From positions 1-36,161 of the forward strand of contig JAIPMN010209335.1 of assembly GCA_020650975.1 (NCBI GenBank): a stretch of DNA of 36,161 nt, in the 5' to 3' direction. The stretch's first letter is position 1, and every line of letters begins with the position of its first letter. This document shows positions 33,834-36,161 of this stretch, piece after piece. This DNA is from Apostichopus californicus (lineage: Eukaryota > Echinodermata > Holothuroidea > Aspidochirotida > Stichopodidae). A program made the translations under genes and the position numbers. The notes beneath the pieces are model-generated. The model was not told the origin of the DNA. It ran no database searches and saw nothing but the letters and a program-made list of their open reading frames with translations.

Positions 33834-33935
33834 CTCTCCTTTGGAAGTGTTTGTTAAGAGCTCTAGAGTACGTCTCCGATGCTCTTCGGAATCACTCTCT
33901 TTAAGGCTGACGACTTCCAAAGATGCTTCTGTTTT
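33834..33935 (-). CDS. NACHT-tail exon, duplicate copy 1, gene B
   Basis: 34 codons, phase 0 to 0, acceptor ctatttag, donor gtacgt: KTEASLEVVSLKESDSEEH then RRRTLELLTNTSKGE. EVVSLKESDSEEHRRRTLEL matches EVISLRESESKLQRRATLNL at the end of the full NACHT exon (14179). It is one half of the tandem duplication. Confidence 0.8.
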
Positions 33936-34179
33936 CTAAATAGGGTAATTATTCAGTTCATGGAGTATCATTAGTTACCATTAGTCTAGCAAGTATACTC
34001 GTATTTTGAAACTATTGACAAATGTGACGGCGTATCGGGGTAAAGTCGGGATTCAGATATCGAACACTGTATCTTACGTTAGGATTCGGACCTCCTTTGA
34101 ACAAATTCACCACATTATTGATATATAGGCTACTTGTTGTAATATCGATATAATTTATTCCAGTTTATTATTTACGTAC

Positions 34180-34281
34180 CTCTCCTTTGGAAGTGTTTGT
34201 TAAGAGCTCTAGAGTTCGTCTCCGATGCTCTTCGGAATCACTCTCTTTAAGGCTTACGACTTCCAAAGGTGCTTCTGTGTT
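34180..34281 (-). CDS. NACHT-tail exon, duplicate copy 2, gene B
   Basis: 34 codons, phase 0 to 0, acceptor ctatttag, donor gtacgt: NTEAPLEVVSLKESDSEEH then RRRTLELLTNTSKGE. It differs from copy 1 by two amino acids (Lys/Asn and Ser/Pro near the start) plus silent changes (for example GTC/GTA). All replacements are in the first five codons and the helical core is unchanged. Confidence 0.8.
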
Positions 34282-34815
34282 CTAAATAGGGTAATTATTC
34301 AGTTCATGGAGTATCATTAGTTATCATTAGTCTAGCAAGTGTACTCGTATTTTGAATCTATTGACAAATGTGACGGCGTATCGGGGTAAAGTCGGGATTC
34401 AGATATCTAACACTGTATCATACGTTAGGATTCGGACCTCCTTTGAACAAATTCACCACATTATTGATATAGGCTACTTGTTGTCATTGGCTGAATGATG
34501 TTTCAAACCCTATGTGGTAGCGAGATTTAGTTTAGCTACATTCCAAACAACTACAATTAAACATAATTAAATGAATGAGAGCACGACGAAAAACATTTAC
34601 AACTTTTTTTTGGTGGGGGTGGTACGGTAGTTGTCACACGTGCACTAGCCTAAATCCCATTGCAAGTACACTACATTATACCGAAAAATGGCATTGAAGA
34701 TGCTTTATTGTCGTAGGGTACGAGCAGGAATTTAAACTGATTTCAGCTTTCAAATTTGATAGCGAAATATTTTACTATTATTATTTCCCTTTTCATAAAC
34801 ATAGTATAAACGTAC

Positions 34816-34859
34816 CTTCTCGTAACCGCAAGCACTGGTAGAAACTGGTATCTTGAAAG
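34816..34859 (-). CDS. post-transmembrane linker exon of gene B
   Basis: Acceptor ttatag, donor gtacgt, 44 nt, phase 1 to 0: FKIPVSTSACGYEK after a shared Ala. It has the same length and phase as the juxtamembrane exon of gene A (20050-20093), but it lacks the basic stop-transfer cluster found there. Confidence 0.6.
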
Positions 34860-35000
34860 CTATAAATAGGAAGAAGAAAACGCGGTGCGTATATTTGGAA
34901 AAGTGAATAGATAGTATATTAAAAAATTAAGATTTACGGGAGCGAGGAAATGAATCAGTTAAATTGTTATTTCTCACAAACGATCGACGTCATAACTAAC

Positions 35001-35117
35001 CTGTAGGAAACAAGATTATGACCAGAAAAGCTACGAAGAAGAGTGAGAAAATGAGAAAAACTCCCAAACGACATTTTTGGATATCGCCTTTCCATTTCCG
35101 TGTTCTGTTGCGCTCTC
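35001..35117 (-). CDS. transmembrane exon of gene B
   Basis: Acceptor ctactacag, donor gttagt, 38 full codons, phase 1 to 1. A basic segment (ERNRTRKWKGDIQKCR) precedes a strong hydrophobic helix (LGVFLIFSLFFVAFLVIILF). It starts with the same G-E codons and phase as the transmembrane exon of gene A. Positive charges lie on the N-terminal side, the opposite of gene A. By the positive-inside rule this suggests an N-terminus in the cytosol (signal anchor), unless an upstream signal peptide and ectodomain exist outside the window. The frame is also open upstream without splicing (to about 35211). Confidence 0.75.
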
Positions 35118-35472
35118 CTGTAGTAGGAAACAAAAAATATTTCATTTTTAGACAAATATTTAGCTCCATTCTCGTCATGGTTAGACGTTTTATATGACAC
35201 CTTTTAACCACTTAACCACGGTCGCAAGATGGTTATACCGAATAAGTGTCTGACATGTTTTGTGTTTAAACGAATATACGTGTACTGTGATATACCCACG
35301 ACGCTGCAACTATTAAACTATTATATATCATGTATTACCCGTAAAATGCTTCAAATACTTATGCATCGTAGATGGATATGATTTCAGCCAGTTGGGGCTA
35401 ATACTTCTCTAAACTGTACACCAATGCCATGCTCTCAAAGCACTGGTATTGACAGTACAAACATTTCCTAAC

Positions 35473-35500
35473 CTTGATCTGATGGAAACATGATATTCAT
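35473..35500 (-). CDS. tentative first coding exon of gene B
   Basis: An ATG at 35500 opens MNIMFPSDQ and a donor (caag|gttagg) leaves phase 1, which fits the transmembrane exon. There is no signal peptide. The call rests only on phase and a moderate donor. An alternative start inside the unspliced frame near 35178 (MTRMELNICLKMKYFLF) is equally possible. Confidence 0.3.
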
Positions 35501-35678
35501 ACTGCTCGTATACTGAAAAAATTACGAGTGCTCTGAAGCGGGACATGACACTACAGTGTAGAAGGAAATGTCCCAACTGGGTGTATAATTTACATATTTT
35601 GCGAAATATCATTTCATTTGACGTCATAGTATCAGTTCCTAACATATGCCATGTATGAGACTCGAGAGATCTGGGAGG

Positions 35679-35787
35679 TAGAAACAGAATAAATTAAACG
35701 TGAGCACATTCTTCGAAAGTACATTTTCTTTATGAAATGTAGATATAATGTGGCAGGCTCACGTGGTTACTTTGCTAAGTTGCTTTT
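35679..35787. repeat. direct repeat, left copy (at least 109 bp)
   Basis: It begins tagaaacagaataaattaaa and is identical by eye to 36053-36161, 374 bp away. The right copy is cut by the window end, so the true length is unknown. It could be a tandem duplication, the long terminal repeats of a very short element, or an assembly overlap. Confidence 0.9.
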
Positions 35788-36052
35788 CTAGTTCATTTTA
35801 GAAGAGCATCTGTTTTACTATTTACTACATATTGCCTGGAAAATGTGACCCATAGTACGTTTCTGTCATAAAAGCTTTTGCGACGTACCCAACGACTGGC
35901 GAAGCCGGAGGGCACAGGCGGCTCGCCCCTCTCTTATACCATTTCCGTAGAAAATACTCAAAGTGCCCCTTTTTGAAACAAAATAGCTTTTCATATTGGC
36001 ATTTCAAACTTGCCATTTTGTTATTCCAAAATTCAGAATAAATTCAGAATAA

Positions 36053-36161
36053 TAGAAACAGAATAAATTAAACGTGAGCACATTCTTCGAAAGTACATTT
36101 TCTTTATGAAATGTAGATATAATGTGGCAGGCTCACGTGGTTACTTTGCTAAGTTGCTTTT
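36053..36161. repeat. direct repeat, right copy, truncated by window end
   Basis: Perfect match to 35679-35787 up to the last base of the window. The flank before it contains a small internal echo (aattcagaataa repeated), suggesting slippage near the junction. Confidence 0.9.

Larger units (their letters stand above)
33795..34484. repeat. 346-bp tandem duplication carrying one exon per copy
   Basis: Copy 1 is 33795-34140 and copy 2 is 34141-34484, each starting aatatcgatataatttattc. The copies are near-identical, with scattered substitutions (for example gatgcttctgttt against ggtgcttctgtgt) and a 2-bp difference near the end (gatatatagg against gatatagg). Each copy contains a complete 102-nt phase 0-0 exon with its own splice sites, so both can be spliced in without a frame change. 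Confidence 0.95.
28701..35500 (-). other. gene B: membrane-anchored LRR-cassette protein without NACHT ATPase
   Basis: Gene-level model of 13 exons, 28, 117, 44, 102, 102, 224, 74, 56, 117, 206, 59, 74 and 183 nt, all in compatible phase, for about 461 residues. Order: short N-terminus, transmembrane helix, linker, two NACHT-tail exons, LRR1-LRR2-SGKW, NACHT-tail, LRR1-LRR2-SGKW, terminal exon. The first exon is tentative. If it is wrong, upstream exons (possibly Ig) lie beyond the right edge. The gene is a relative of gene A with no P-loop anywhere in the model. Confidence 0.6.
35501..36161. other. right-edge flank, repeat-rich
   Basis: No gene supported. The GC-rich patch at about 35890-35935 (gcgaagccggagggcac and following) stands out from the AT-rich background and looks transposon-derived. 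It lies between the two copies of the direct repeat below. Confidence 0.4.

Overview
The window looks like intron-rich, AT-rich animal nuclear DNA, most likely from an invertebrate deuterostome; an echinoderm is my best guess. The basis is GT-AG introns with polypyrimidine tracts, expanded NACHT/leucine-rich-repeat (NLR-type) exons, immunoglobulin exons with an 'RPA(I/V)D' strand motif, a U2-snRNA-like element, a tRNA-derived repeat and fold-back repeats. No prokaryotic features were seen. All gene models below were built by eye from splice-site consensus, exon phase and homology between exons inside the window.

Layout. (1) 1-8.6 kb is mostly intergenic. It holds a possible 3' gene end at the left edge, a fold-back element (754-917), one signal-peptide plus Ig exon on the minus strand (2866-3193), and one plus-strand terminal exon with a tyrosine-motif tail (5452-5618). 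(2) 8.7-24.2 kb holds a long minus-strand gene, or two genes in tandem. Reading from 24198 down, it encodes a signal peptide, four Ig-like domains, a type I transmembrane helix, a basic juxtamembrane segment, a NACHT remnant lacking its ATPase half, one LRR-like cassette, a complete NACHT domain (14179-15638), and two more LRR-like cassettes. Twenty consecutive exons join in compatible phases and give about 1,666 codons without a stop. (3) 24.2-28.7 kb is intergenic and carries the U2-like RNA element and a tRNA-like repeat. (4) 28.7-35.5 kb holds a second minus-strand gene with a transmembrane anchor, two NACHT-tail exons created by a 346-bp tandem duplication, two LRR-like cassettes and a C-terminal exon of unknown fold. 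It has no NACHT ATPase. (5) The right edge has a perfect direct repeat of at least 109 bp that runs out of the window.

Main idea. The genes are built from one repeating unit: NACHT-type exon (or only its tail) - LRR1 exon - LRR2 exon - 'SGKW' exon. The last three always have phases 0-2, 2-1 and 1-0, so a unit can be gained or lost without breaking the frame. The NACHT-type exon occurs in three lengths: full (486 codons), C-terminal half (245) and tail only (34-39). The resulting architecture puts an Ig ectodomain on the cell surface and NLR-type modules in the cytosol in one polypeptide. I do not recognise it as a standard NLR or Ig receptor, and I see no CARD, Death, PYRIN or TIR exon.
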